A DNA stretch of 64,000 nt from Coraliomargarita sinensis (GTDB taxonomy: Bacteria > Verrucomicrobiota > Verrucomicrobiia > Opitutales > Coraliomargaritaceae), in the NCBI RefSeq assembly GCF_003185655.1, contig NZ_QHJQ01000001.1, positions 62,001 to 126,000 of the forward strand, given 5' to 3'. The position numbers and the translations under genes were made by a program. The notes below the pieces were generated by a model that was given only the letters and a program-made list of their open reading frames with translations, was not told the origin of the DNA and did no database searches. How positions within the stretch are numbered: position 1 is the stretch's first letter; every line of letters begins with the position of its first letter. Positions 1-7,872 of this stretch are shown here, one piece after another.

Positions 1-661
1 CGGCAAGTCGGTCACGGCGCTGACTATCCTGCAACTGGTTCCCAACCCGCCGGGACGGATTACCAGCGGCCGCATCGAGTTGGACGGCGTCGACATCCTC
101 TCGAAAACCCAGGCCGGGATGCGCAAGATCCGCGGCGACCTCGCCTCCATGATTTTTCAGGAGCCCATGACCGCGCTCAACCCGGTCTTTACCATTGGCA
201 ACCAGATGACCGAAGTCATCCGCGTGCACCGGAAGGTCTCCCAAAAGGAGGCACTGGAGATCGCCGTCCGCATGCTCGACACGGTCAACATTCCGAATCC
301 GGCCAAGTGCGTGAAACAGCATCCACACGAGCTGTCGGGCGGCATGCGCCAGCGCGTCATGATTGCGATGGCCCTCTCCTGCGACCCGAAGCTGCTCATC
401 GCGGACGAGCCCACCACTGCTCTCGACGTCACCGTCCAGGCACAGGTGCTTGATGAGATCCACCGCCAACAGGAAGAGCGCAACATGGGCATGATCCTGA
501 TCACCCATGACCTCGGCGTGGTGGCCGAGACCTGCAAACGCGTCATCGTCATGTATAAGGGAAAGATCGTTGAAATCGCCGAAACCAAGGAGCTCTTCCG
601 CAACCCACAGCACCCCTACACCAGGAAGCTTCTCAACTCCGTCCTCACGCTGCGCGACTGA
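1..661 (+). CDS. Oligopeptide/dipeptide ABC transporter ATP-binding protein, OppD/DppD type (5' partial)
   Basis: ATPase subunit of a peptide-type ABC importer that would power uptake at the inner membrane. The reading frame is open from base 2, which encodes the GKS end of the Walker A motif, so the true start lies before the window. Visible in order: Q-loop [10 protein letters not shown], signature LSGGMRQRV, Walker [13 protein letters not shown] and H-loop LITHDLGVV. The protein ends soon after HPYTRKLL and lacks the longer C-terminal region with a Cys cluster found in many OppD proteins, so it is on the short side. The partner ATPase gene follows 59 bp downstream. Substrate cannot be told from sequence. 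The family is certain; the specific subfamily is probable. Confidence 0.93.
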   Translation, partial: GKSVTALTILQLVPNPPGRITSGRIELDGVDILSKTQAGMRKIRGDLASMIFQEPMTALNPVFTIGNQMTEVIRVHRKVSQKEALEIAVRMLDTVNIPNPAKCVKQHPHELSGGMRQRVMIAMALSCDPKLLIADEPTTALDVTVQAQVLDEIHRQQEERNMGMILITHDLGVVAETCKRVIVMYKGKIVEIAETKELFRNPQHPYTRKLLNSVLTLRD

Positions 662-681
662 CTGTAAAACTGAAACATCAA

Positions 682-716
682 TTGAACCGTTAACGGTTCA
701 AGAAAAGGGCCCTTTT
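682..716. promoter_or_regulatory. Two adjacent perfect palindromes between the two ABC ATPase genes
   Basis: Bases 682-701 form a perfect 20-nt palindrome (half-site TTGAACCGTT). Bases 703-716 form a second perfect 14-nt palindrome (AAAAGGGCCCTTTT) that ends 4 nt before the ATG at 721. Seen directly. The first could be a repressor operator or an RNA hairpin separating the two genes. The second could mask the ribosome binding region. No T-run follows, so a classical terminator is unlikely. The role is inferred. Confidence 0.6.
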
Positions 717-720
717 AAAG

Positions 721-1518
721 ATGGACGACACACCACTTATCGAAATCCGCAACCTGAAGACGTACTATCCCATTCGCGGGGGCTTCTTCAATACCGTCAA
801 GGATCACCTCAAAGCCGTCGACGACGTGTCTTTTTCCATCGGTCGGAAGCAAACCTTCGGACTTGTCGGCGAGTCCGGCTGCGGAAAATCCACGCTTGGC
901 CGCTCCATCCTCCGCTTGCAGCCGATTACCGGCGGGCAAATCCTGTTTGAAGGCAACGACATCACAAAGCTCTCCCAAAAGGAGATGATGAAATTCCGCC
1001 GTAACATCCAAATCATCTTTCAGGATCCCTACGGCTCCCTGAATCCGCGCATGACGGTGCGGCAGATTATTCGCGAGCCCCTGGACACGCATTCGATCGG
1101 AGACAAGTCGGACCGGGACAAGGAAGTCTACCGGCTTCTGGACGTCTGCGGCATGGAACGGGCCATGGCCGACCGCTACCCTCACGAATTTTCCGGCGGG
1201 CAGCGTCAGCGTGTCGGCATCGCCCGGGCACTCGCCCTGAAGCCCAAATTCATCGTGGCGGATGAGGCGGTCTCCGCCCTGGACGTCACCGTGCAAAATC
1301 AAATCCTTAAACTGATCGCCGACCTGCAGGAGGAATTCGGGATTTCCTTCCTTTTTATCTCCCATGATCTCGCGGTGGTGCAACACGTCTCCCACGAGGT
1401 CGGGGTGATGTATTTCGGAAAAATGGTCGAAAAGGCCTCGGCAGAAGAACTCTACAAGAACCCCCAGCACGAATACACCAGGAAGCTGCTGAGTGCCGTA
1501 CCGCGGATCCGGGTGTAA
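721..1518 (+). CDS. Oligopeptide/dipeptide ABC transporter ATP-binding protein, OppF/DppF type
   Basis: Second ATPase of the peptide-type ABC importer, 265 aa. It carries Walker A GESGCGKST, Q-loop FQDPYGSLNPR, signature FSGGQRQRVGIARAL, Walker B FIVADEAVSALD (the usual DEPVSALD with Ala for Pro) and H-loop FISHDLAVV. Like its upstream partner it stops right after the HEYTRKLL segment and lacks the usual long C-terminal extension. The two ATPases are normally heterodimer partners. The gene lies downstream of two palindromes that may tune its expression relative to the first ATPase. The start at 721 directly follows AAAG and fits the family N-terminus. Confidence 0.94.
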   Translation: MDDTPLIEIRNLKTYYPIRGGFFNTVKDHLKAVDDVSFSIGRKQTFGLVGESGCGKSTLGRSILRLQPITGGQILFEGNDITKLSQKEMMKFRRNIQIIFQDPYGSLNPRMTVRQIIREPLDTHSIGDKSDRDKEVYRLLDVCGMERAMADRYPHEFSGGQRQRVGIARALALKPKFIVADEAVSALDVTVQNQILKLIADLQEEFGISFLFISHDLAVVQHVSHEVGVMYFGKMVEKASAEELYKNPQHEYTRKLLSAVPRIRV

Positions 1519-1528
1519 GCTCCGCTCC

Positions 1529-1573
1529 GTAGGGGCTTCGCTCGCGAATGCCCGCATCGCCGTCAAGGCGATG
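1529..1573 (+). repeat. REP-like element: GTAG followed by two hairpins
   Basis: GTAG at 1529-1532 is followed by an imperfect hairpin (GGGCTTCGC / GCGAATGCCC) and then a perfect 7-bp hairpin, CATCGCC (1555-1561) with GGCGATG (1567-1573). The same two-hairpin arrangement with related sequence recurs at 52026-52074. It lies 11 bp after the OppF-type gene and may act as an mRNA end. Confidence 0.7.
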
Positions 1574-1705
1574 TTCTCTTTTGCACACTGGATCCGCATC
1601 CGTCTCCGGAAAACTACGCCGGGACAAGAGCGGAGCCTCTAAGGGCACACGACTATCCGGGTCCGTGAACCACAAGCCCCTTCGTTTTTGGAAGCCGAAG
1701 CCTGA

Positions 1706-2998
1706 TCATACCTCGGGCAATTCGTAACCGGGGCGGCGCGGGCGGTCCTGCATCGCGGTGGCCTTGAGATTACCAACGACCTGTTCTGTGGCCGGATCCC
1801 ACTGCACGGGCTCGCCTAGAAGTTCGGCGATGCCTGCCAACTGGCAAATCGTGCCGGAGCGGTGCCCCACGCTGGCCGGGCAAATTGTCGGCTTACGGGA
1901 AATCACGGAATCAATGAAGTTCTGCCGGTGGTTGTTCGACTCGTAAACCTGGATGGCATCATCGTCGAATCGATGGCGCACAAGATCTTCCGGCAGACTG
2001 GCCAGTTTACCCCGTCCCACATGGACCTCGCCCTCGGTGCCGATGAACCGGATCATGGCAGGATTGGGCTTTCGATCGCGCCAGACCGTGATGCCATCGG
2101 CGTAGCGGTAGTGGTGGTACTCTGCTCCGTTGTACCCCTTGGGGATAAACTCGACCGGGCCGGTATCATCACGATCAAGTGCCCACTGAATAATGTCGAA
2201 GTGGTGGGCTCCCCAGTCACCGAATTTACGACTGCCGTATTCCCAGTAGCAGCGCCAACCGCGGCCGTAATTACCGAGAACCCGGTTATCGGAGTACTCG
2301 TAGTAAGGAGTCGGCCCGAGCCAGCGATCATAGTTGAAGCCTTCCGGTACCGGCTTGATTTCTTCTTGTTCCGGCGGCTGCGGGAACTGGCCCAACTGGC
2401 AGTAAATTTCTTTAACCTCTCCGATCATTCCGTTACGCACCAGGTTGGCTGCCTTCCGGAAGCGCTCCGAAGAACGCTGTTGAGAACCGACCTGGAGAAT
2501 ACGCCCGTATTTTTCCTGCGCCTCGACTACCTTTTTACCCTCTTCAATCGTCAGGGTCATCGGCTTTTCCACGTAAACATCCTTACCGTTCTTCATCGCC
2601 TCAATGGCGAGCGCAGCATGCCAGTGGTCCGGAGTTGTCACGCAGACAATATCAATCTCGCGATTGGAAATCACATCCTCCCAGTTTGCTGTCGCCTGCA
2701 CATCGTTGAAGCCGCGGTCCTTCAGCGTCTTTGAAGCCCTCTCCAACTGCCAGGATTTCACGTCGCAGACCGCAATAGGCTGAAGCTCTTTCATGCCGGA
2801 GAAAGTTTTCAGGTGTCCCTGGGAAATCAGGCCCATACCGATAAAGCCGATCCCCATCCGTGAGTTGGCGGCACTTTTCTCCGAGTTGCCCAGTGTTTGA
2901 GCCCGAATGATTTGAGGGGCGGCAAACAGAGCGCCTGCGGCAGCAGCTGATTTTTTGATGAAACCTCGGCGTGAAGAATGGGGTGTGTACGTAGACAT
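1706..2998 (-). CDS. Secreted Gfo/Idh/MocA-family NAD(P)-dependent oxidoreductase (Tat signal)
   Basis: Predicted dehydrogenase of 430 aa, acting on a sugar or inositol-like substrate. A twin-arginine signal ([20 protein letters not shown], near residues 9-28) indicates folded export through Tat. The Rossmann glycine motif [12 protein letters not shown] lies near residue 51 and the family EKP motif (VYVEKPM) near 144-146. Many such Tat-exported members occur in Verrucomicrobia and Planctomycetes in polysaccharide or glycan metabolism (known for the group). The substrate is not deducible. The gene is transcribed towards the ABC transporter and separated from it by a REP-like element. A tatA gene lies at 26 kb. 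Confidence 0.93.
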   Translation of the reverse strand: MSTYTPHSSRRGFIKKSAAAAGALFAAPQIIRAQTLGNSEKSAANSRMGIGFIGMGLISQGHLKTFSGMKELQPIAVCDVKSWQLERASKTLKDRGFNDVQATANWEDVISNREIDIVCVTTPDHWHAALAIEAMKNGKDVYVEKPMTLTIEEGKKVVEAQEKYGRILQVGSQQRSSERFRKAANLVRNGMIGEVKEIYCQLGQFPQPPEQEEIKPVPEGFNYDRWLGPTPYYEYSDNRVLGNYGRGWRCYWEYGSRKFGDWGAHHFDIIQWALDRDDTGPVEFIPKGYNGAEYHHYRYADGITVWRDRKPNPAMIRFIGTEGEVHVGRGKLASLPEDLVRHRFDDDAIQVYESNNHRQNFIDSVISRKPTICPASVGHRSGTICQLAGIAELLGEPVQWDPATEQVVGNLKATAMQDRPRRPGYELPEV

Positions 2999-3168
2999 TT
3001 TTTTAGATGTATGGGGTAATTAAGTGTGGGCAAGAATATCTCGCGATTCTGCTCTACAGTGGATGAGCTATCGCCCGAAAAGTTCCCAAATTTAAGGGCC
3101 GCTTCAATAGTTTCGAGGTGGCACAGCACCACGCTTGCATTGGCCGCAAAGAATTATTCTACTCCCGC

Positions 3169-4215
3169 ATGCCCTTTTCACCCGAAGATCCGCCCACCGG
3201 CACTGACTTTATCGAGCAGAGCCTCGCTGAGCATGACGGCCCCCAGGATTCGATTCTTCGACCGCTTTCGTTTGATGACTTTGCGGGGCAGCCAAAGACA
3301 CTGGAACGATTGAAGGTCATGGTCGGTGCGGCCCGTGACCGTGAGGAAGCGCTCAACCACATTCTACTCAGTGGCCCGCCGGGACTGGGCAAGACCACCC
3401 TGTCTTTAATTCTCGGCCATGAGATGGGCAAGAAGGTCAGCATCACCTCCGGCCCGATTATCGATAAGCCAGCCGATCTCGCCGGTTTGCTGACAAACCT
3501 GAATGAAGGCGATATCCTCTTTATCGATGAGATTCACCGTATTCCCAAAACGGTCGAAGAGTATCTCTACTCCGCGATGGAGGACTTCCGGATCGATATC
3601 ATGATCGACCAGGGACCAAATGCCCGCAGCGTCCGACTCAACCTTCCGCGCTTTACCCTACTTGGCGCCACCACCCGGATGGGGCTGCTCACCGCGCCGC
3701 TTCGCAGTCGCTTCACGCTCCAGTCCCGCCTCAGTTACTACGACCACGGGACCCTGCAGGGCATCGTGGAACGGACCTGCGGCCTCCTGAAAGTCGACTT
3801 TGAAAAGGACGGCGCAGCCGAAATCGCCCGGCGCGCCCGCGGGACCCCGCGAATCGCCAATAACCTGGTGAACTTCTGCCGGGACTACGCCCAGCAGCGC
3901 AGCGGCGGAACGATCACAAAAGAGAACGCCGCGGCGGCACTCGAGTTACTCGAAATCGACACCCGCGGTCTCGATGAGATGGACAAACAGGTCATGCGTG
4001 TGATGGCACAGAATTACCGCGGGGGCCCTGTCGGGCTCGGTACCGTCGCGGTCGCGGTCGGGGAGGAAGCCCACACTCTTGAAGAAGTCCACGAACCCTT
4101 CCTGATTCAAGAGGGTTATTTACAGCGCACCGCGCAGGGGCGTGTCCTGACCGAAAAAGGCTGGCGGGTCATCGGGCTGGAAGCACCGGGCGGCAACCAA
4201 ACTGATTTGCTTTAA
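3169..4215 (+). CDS. ruvB: Holliday junction branch-migration ATPase RuvB
   Basis: Motor of the RuvABC complex that drives Holliday junction branch migration during recombinational repair, 348 aa. Walker A GPPGLGKTT, Walker B LFIDEIHRIP, sensor I GATTRMG and sensor II RGTPRIANNL are all present, followed by the winged-helix C-terminus. The length is typical. I chose ATG 3169 (MPFSPEDPP); a GTG at 3118 in the same frame would add 17 residues that do not resemble RuvB. No clear Shine-Dalgarno sequence precedes it. ruvA and ruvC are not adjacent. Confidence 0.97.
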   Translation: MPFSPEDPPTGTDFIEQSLAEHDGPQDSILRPLSFDDFAGQPKTLERLKVMVGAARDREEALNHILLSGPPGLGKTTLSLILGHEMGKKVSITSGPIIDKPADLAGLLTNLNEGDILFIDEIHRIPKTVEEYLYSAMEDFRIDIMIDQGPNARSVRLNLPRFTLLGATTRMGLLTAPLRSRFTLQSRLSYYDHGTLQGIVERTCGLLKVDFEKDGAAEIARRARGTPRIANNLVNFCRDYAQQRSGGTITKENAAAALELLEIDTRGLDEMDKQVMRVMAQNYRGGPVGLGTVAVAVGEEAHTLEEVHEPFLIQEGYLQRTAQGRVLTEKGWRVIGLEAPGGNQTDLL

Positions 4216-4314
4216 ATGATGGCAAATTTTGCAACTTGGAAGCAACAGTCGTCGCACGATTTGTCGCTACAATATCATGCTATTTCCCAACTAGAACTTT
4301 AAGAACCCTTGAAA

Positions 4315-4350
4315 AACTTATATTAAAACCCTTGAAAACCCATATAAGTT
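4315..4350. repeat. 9-bp inverted repeat in the ruvB-Abi spacer
   Basis: AACTTATAT (4315-4323) and ATATAAGTT (4342-4350) are perfect inverted copies around an 18-nt loop, with CCCTTGAAAA repeated nearby. The spacer is visibly AT-richer than ruvB, matching the Abi-like gene it precedes. The role is unknown. Confidence 0.45.
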
Positions 4351-4372
4351 AGGCGATCTTCTAGTTAGCACG

Positions 4373-4415
4373 CCCCCCGCGCCTCTGAATGTATGCGTAA
4401 TTCGGGGGGTTTTTT
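4373..4415 (+). terminator. Likely rho-independent terminator upstream of the Abi-like gene
   Basis: CCCCCCG (4373-4379) pairs with CGGGGGG (4403-4409), followed at once by six T. The loop is long (about 23 nt) but the stem is pure GC. It would separate the Abi-like gene from ruvB transcription. Confidence 0.6.
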
Positions 4416-4454
4416 GTGCACGAATTCTGCACGATTTAAGGAGAAGAAATTTGC

Positions 4455-5363
4455 GTGGAATATTTGAAAGAGTCACTTCGCTCTGAGGAACAAGCGCAAC
4501 GCTTATTAGACCGGGGCCTAAAAGCTGATAGGGAGGAGCTAATTAAACGGCTGAGCTCAGTCAGTTACTACCGTTTGTCCGGCTACCTCTACCCCTTCCG
4601 CAAAACGGACTCTGACAATTATGTCGAAGGTGCTACTTTAAAAGTTATCTGGGACCGGTACTGCTTTGATCGACGTCTTCGGGTGCTACTACTTGATGCA
4701 ATTGAACGGGTCGAGGTCGCTATACGCACCCAACTCACTTATCATTTTTCCGAAAAGCACGGCGCCTTCGGCCATTGCGATGAGCGCCACTTCCCCAACC
4801 TAAAAATCGTCGACTATATTGAATGGAGGGAAAACCTCATTGTCGAAACGAGTCGAAGCAAGGAAGCTTTCAAGCAGCACTTTTTCAAAAAATATGGCGA
4901 TTCACATCGCAACCTACCTGTCTGGATGGCTTCGGAGCTTATGAGCATGGGAAGTCTACTGACAATGCTCAAGGGAGTGGATAGTGGCATCCAAAGCAAA
5001 GTCTCCTCCCATTTTGGAATGGCTGATGAACTTTTATTGAGCTGGCTACGGAGCCTCTATGCCGCACGCAATGTTTGTGCCCACCACTCAAGACTCTGGA
5101 ACCGTGTTTTAGGCTATGCACCAAGCTTGCCCCAAAGAAACAAATACCCAAATTGGCACATTACTGATGCAACAGGAAAGCGTGTATTGGTAAATAATCG
5201 AGTAGGCATACTCTTAATGATATGCCATAATTTTCTTAAACAAATTTCACCTACCAGCCAGTGGCGAAAACGCACCGAAGAACTTTTTGCCGAGTACCCT
5301 GAAATCCCGGTTAAGGCTATGGGCTTACCAGCAGAATGGACCAAGCACCCTCTTTGGACCTGA
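4455..5363 (+). CDS. Abi_2 (AbiD/AbiF-like) family protein with HEPN motif
   Basis: Resembles the abortive-infection Abi_2 family (302 aa, typical length). The family is linked to phage defence, and its HEPN-type R-x4-6-H motif suggests RNase activity. Visible: the N-terminal region with YYRLSGYLYPFR near residue 38, a conserved DAIERVEVAIRTQL segment, and RNVCAHHSRLWNR near residues 199-211, where R and H match the HEPN catalytic signature. The start is GTG at 4455 with AAGGAG upstream at about 4438. The gene is AT-richer than ruvB and the methyltransferase on either side and has its own terminator upstream, suggesting insertion by transfer. No antitoxin gene is beside it. Function is inferred from the family. 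Confidence 0.85.
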   Translation: MEYLKESLRSEEQAQRLLDRGLKADREELIKRLSSVSYYRLSGYLYPFRKTDSDNYVEGATLKVIWDRYCFDRRLRVLLLDAIERVEVAIRTQLTYHFSEKHGAFGHCDERHFPNLKIVDYIEWRENLIVETSRSKEAFKQHFFKKYGDSHRNLPVWMASELMSMGSLLTMLKGVDSGIQSKVSSHFGMADELLLSWLRSLYAARNVCAHHSRLWNRVLGYAPSLPQRNKYPNWHITDATGKRVLVNNRVGILLMICHNFLKQISPTSQWRKRTEELFAEYPEIPVKAMGLPAEWTKHPLWT

Positions 5364-5390
5364 TAATAAACACCAATAACTCACTTTCTC

Positions 5391-5957
5391 ATGGGACGAA
5401 ATTCCGTAAAAAAACTCAAGAAGCCACCGCGCCACTCCGCGCTGGCCGCCGTCGTGCACATCGAGAACGAGGACGACCTCTTCGATCTCATTGAACGCAC
5501 CGAGAATCCTCTCCTGCTTGTCCTGGAGGGCGTGCAGGATCCCCACAATCTGGGGGCCTGCTTGCGCACCGCCTCAGGCGCGGGCGTCACAGCGGTGCTG
5601 GCCCCGGTCAAGGGAGCCTGCGGGATCACACCTACCGTGCGTGATATTTCCTGCGGTGGGGCCGACGAAGTCCCCTTCCTCAAGGTGAAAAACATCGGCA
5701 TGCTCCTGCGTAAGTTTCACGACGAAGGCATTCAGATTATCGGGACCTCGGACCGGGGAGGTGGAAATCTCTACAAAATGAATTTCAAGCCGCCAACGGC
5801 CCTCGTCCTCGGTAGTGAAGGCTGGGGCCTGCGAAAAGTCACGGGCGATCTCTGCGACCATCTCGTCAGCATTCCCATGGCCGGTAAAGTTGACTGCCTC
5901 AATGTCTCCGTCTCGGCGGGCGTCTGCCTCTACGAAGCCGTCCGGCAACGACTGTAA
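5391..5957 (+). CDS. TrmH/SpoU-family RNA 2'-O-methyltransferase
   Basis: SAM-dependent methyltransferase of the SPOUT knot class that 2'-O-methylates rRNA or tRNA, 188 aa. Motif 1 (DPHNLGACLRTA), motif 2 (LVLGSEGWGLR) and motif 3 (IPMAGKVDCLNVSVSAGV) are visible in order. It lacks the N-terminal L30e-like substrate-binding domain of RlmB/TrmH relatives, so it is a short form and the target cannot be named. The start ATG 5391 follows the Abi-like gene by 27 bp. A GGCT-fold gene follows. Confidence 0.9.
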   Translation: MGRNSVKKLKKPPRHSALAAVVHIENEDDLFDLIERTENPLLLVLEGVQDPHNLGACLRTASGAGVTAVLAPVKGACGITPTVRDISCGGADEVPFLKVKNIGMLLRKFHDEGIQIIGTSDRGGGNLYKMNFKPPTALVLGSEGWGLRKVTGDLCDHLVSIPMAGKVDCLNVSVSAGVCLYEAVRQRL

Positions 5958-5992
5958 TTTCCATCCTCAAAGTTCGCGGTTCGTCAGAACGC

Positions 5993-6400
5993 ATGAACAT
6001 ATCCGATTTATCTGTCTTCGTCTATGGCACCCTGAAACCGGGCGGTCGCTACTGGCCCAAGTTCTGTGAAGGCAAAGTCGACGAGCCGATTCCGGCCAGG
6101 GTGAAGGGACAGCTCTACGATATGCACCTTGGCTTTCCCGGCTTTCGTTTGGATGACGAAGGCTGGACCTACGGGCACCTTCTTACGTTCAAAACCGAAG
6201 AAGATTTCTTGAGACTGGACTATCTGGAAGGTTACGATCCGGATCGACCGTATTCGAAAAACGAATACATCCGTAAAAGAGCCCAGGTATATTCAACGCA
6301 AGGCAAGCCGCTCGGCGAGGTTTGGATCTATGAAATCACAGACCACATGATGGAGGATTGCCAAGCCACGCGTATCCCCAGCGGGAACTGGAAGGTGTAA
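5993..6400 (+). CDS. Gamma-glutamylcyclotransferase-like (AIG2/GGCT fold) protein
   Basis: Small GGCT-fold protein, 135 aa. Members cyclise gamma-glutamyl groups to 5-oxoproline or act on gamma-glutamylamines. The substrate loop VYGTLKPGG lies near residues 9-17. The acidic residue in LDYLEGYD, near residue 82, fits the catalytic Glu position. It starts 35 bp after the methyltransferase gene and is probably cotranscribed. The substrate is unknown. Confidence 0.85.
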   Translation: MNISDLSVFVYGTLKPGGRYWPKFCEGKVDEPIPARVKGQLYDMHLGFPGFRLDDEGWTYGHLLTFKTEEDFLRLDYLEGYDPDRPYSKNEYIRKRAQVYSTQGKPLGEVWIYEITDHMMEDCQATRIPSGNWKV

Positions 6401-6512
6401 TACCAGTGCGTGACTTTTTCCGATAAAAAGACAAATGCCGCATTGCGACTACCCCGCTTTAACCCGAGCGTCGCCAAAGGCTATGCTGGGCAGGGCAAGC
6501 GAGGCGACGTGG

Positions 6513-6538
6513 CCTCAAACTCTGTTTTGAGGTTTTGT
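6513..6538 (+). terminator. Probable terminator after the GGCT-like gene
   Basis: CCTCAAA (6513-6519) and TTTGAGG (6526-6532) form a 7-bp stem around 6 nt, followed by TTTTGT. It sits about 110 bp past the stop codon, in a spacer that otherwise holds only the REP-like hairpin at 6575. Confidence 0.55.
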
Positions 6539-6574
6539 ATTACCGGGAAAAGTGAGTTTTTGGTGTGATAATAA

Positions 6575-6598
6575 AAGCGACAAGAGTGTCGCTTCTAC
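6575..6598 (-). repeat. REP-like hairpin ending in CTAC
   Basis: AAGCGACA (6575-6582) and TGTCGCTT (6587-6594) make a perfect 8-bp stem with a 4-nt loop, followed by CTAC (6595-6598). Read on the minus strand it is GTAG plus hairpin and is identical over 24 nt to 35003-35026. It lies 7 bp past the stop codon of the porin-like gene. Confidence 0.8.
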
Positions 6599-6605
6599 AA
6601 AAACT

Positions 6606-7859
6606 TCACAGCTTCAGACTGGCCTCCAGCGCGACGAAGTGCTCGGCGTTCATCAAGTCGACACCCGAAGTCTCGTCTTCATCCTGCCAGCTATATTGTA
6701 GTTTGATCTGGGTGTGACGCCCGAGCCGGTGGCCCAGCCCCAAGTCGATACGGATGTGCTCGTTGTCCCACTCCATCCCGTCAATTTCTTCGTAGATCTG
6801 GTGATTCCAGCGGGCACTCACCCACCACTGCGGCTGAAAGTCGTAACGCGCTTCGATAAAGTAGGACCAAAACTCCGCATCGTCGCCCACATTGGGCACT
6901 TCGTAGCTGGTATGAACGAGTTCAGCCCAGACCTGCCAATGACGATGCTTGTAGCTCAAATCAATCCCCAGGTTGCGTTGCATGTAATTCCCCACTTCTT
7001 TGCCCATGGGTAAAGAGGGCTCCGCCAGGTCCTGGAGATAAGGACCGAACGCACCGGTCAACCCAATGCGCCAGGATGGATTAATTCGATAACCGAGACT
7101 ACCCATCCAACTGGGGTCACTCCAATCATTATCATTCCAGGTCGCCCCGCGCGAGGACGGAGCGCGATTGGTGAAATTAAGGCTGTAGTCCCAGTCACCC
7201 TTTTGTCCGAAGACCGACACACCACGGGTATAGAGCTGAGCCCAGTAGGCGGGCAACCCGAAGACCTTGTAGGGAAAGTCGGAGTTATTCCGCCATGCCG
7301 CAAAGTCAGCGGAGGAAGCGGGGACGAGTGCGTCGCTGACCGTGGTTACCTGTTCATAAAGCATGGGATAGCTGACCAAACCCATGTCCCAGTTATCCTG
7401 ACGGTTGAGGAAGTTCCCCATGATCGGAACGAACTGGCCCGCCTGCACCTGAAGGGTCCCCTCCAGAAAAGACGCACGTAGAAAGAACTCATCCCAGCGG
7501 GCGGATCGGGTATCGCCATAAAATTTCGCCACTCCGGGATGAACACCGTCATCGAAGCGGAACTTCACAAAACCATAGAGGTGTTCGCCCAAGAAGGCGT
7601 CGAGCGTCAGTGTCAGCCGCGGGCTCCAGTCGTAGTTCTTGGCATCATGCGGGAAGAAAAAGCCCGGAGGGTTGGAGTTGTCGTTGTCCGTGTAGTAACC
7701 GGTCCAATCCAACTGGGCACCCCCCTCGACGTAGAAGAATCCGTCACCGGTCTCGTAGATCAGGTGATTCTTCAACGCATCCAACTGCCGGTCCAACGAA
7801 TCAACGGCCTGAAGGCCCGAGCACAAAAAGATCAAGGTGAACAGTTTCGGTAATTTCAT
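6606..7859 (-). CDS. Outer-membrane beta-barrel protein (porin-like)
   Basis: Predicted outer-membrane channel, 417 aa from ATG 7859 (an upstream in-frame start at 7883 would overlap the cyclase gene). The N-terminus MKLPKLFTLIFLCSGLQA is a signal peptide. The rest is rich in alternating aromatic strands such as WWVSARWNHQIYEE and ends in a strand finishing with Leu, as barrel proteins do. The fold resembles phosphate-selective or short-chain porins, but the solute cannot be read. It is the last gene of a three-gene operon with a class III cyclase and a cupredoxin-like protein. Confidence 0.75.
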   Translation of the reverse strand: MKLPKLFTLIFLCSGLQAVDSLDRQLDALKNHLIYETGDGFFYVEGGAQLDWTGYYTDNDNSNPPGFFFPHDAKNYDWSPRLTLTLDAFLGEHLYGFVKFRFDDGVHPGVAKFYGDTRSARWDEFFLRASFLEGTLQVQAGQFVPIMGNFLNRQDNWDMGLVSYPMLYEQVTTVSDALVPASSADFAAWRNNSDFPYKVFGLPAYWAQLYTRGVSVFGQKGDWDYSLNFTNRAPSSRGATWNDNDWSDPSWMGSLGYRINPSWRIGLTGAFGPYLQDLAEPSLPMGKEVGNYMQRNLGIDLSYKHRHWQVWAELVHTSYEVPNVGDDAEFWSYFIEARYDFQPQWWVSARWNHQIYEEIDGMEWDNEHIRIDLGLGHRLGRHTQIKLQYSWQDEDETSGVDLMNAEHFVALEASLKL

Positions 7860-7872
7860 CGTATTAGTGAGT

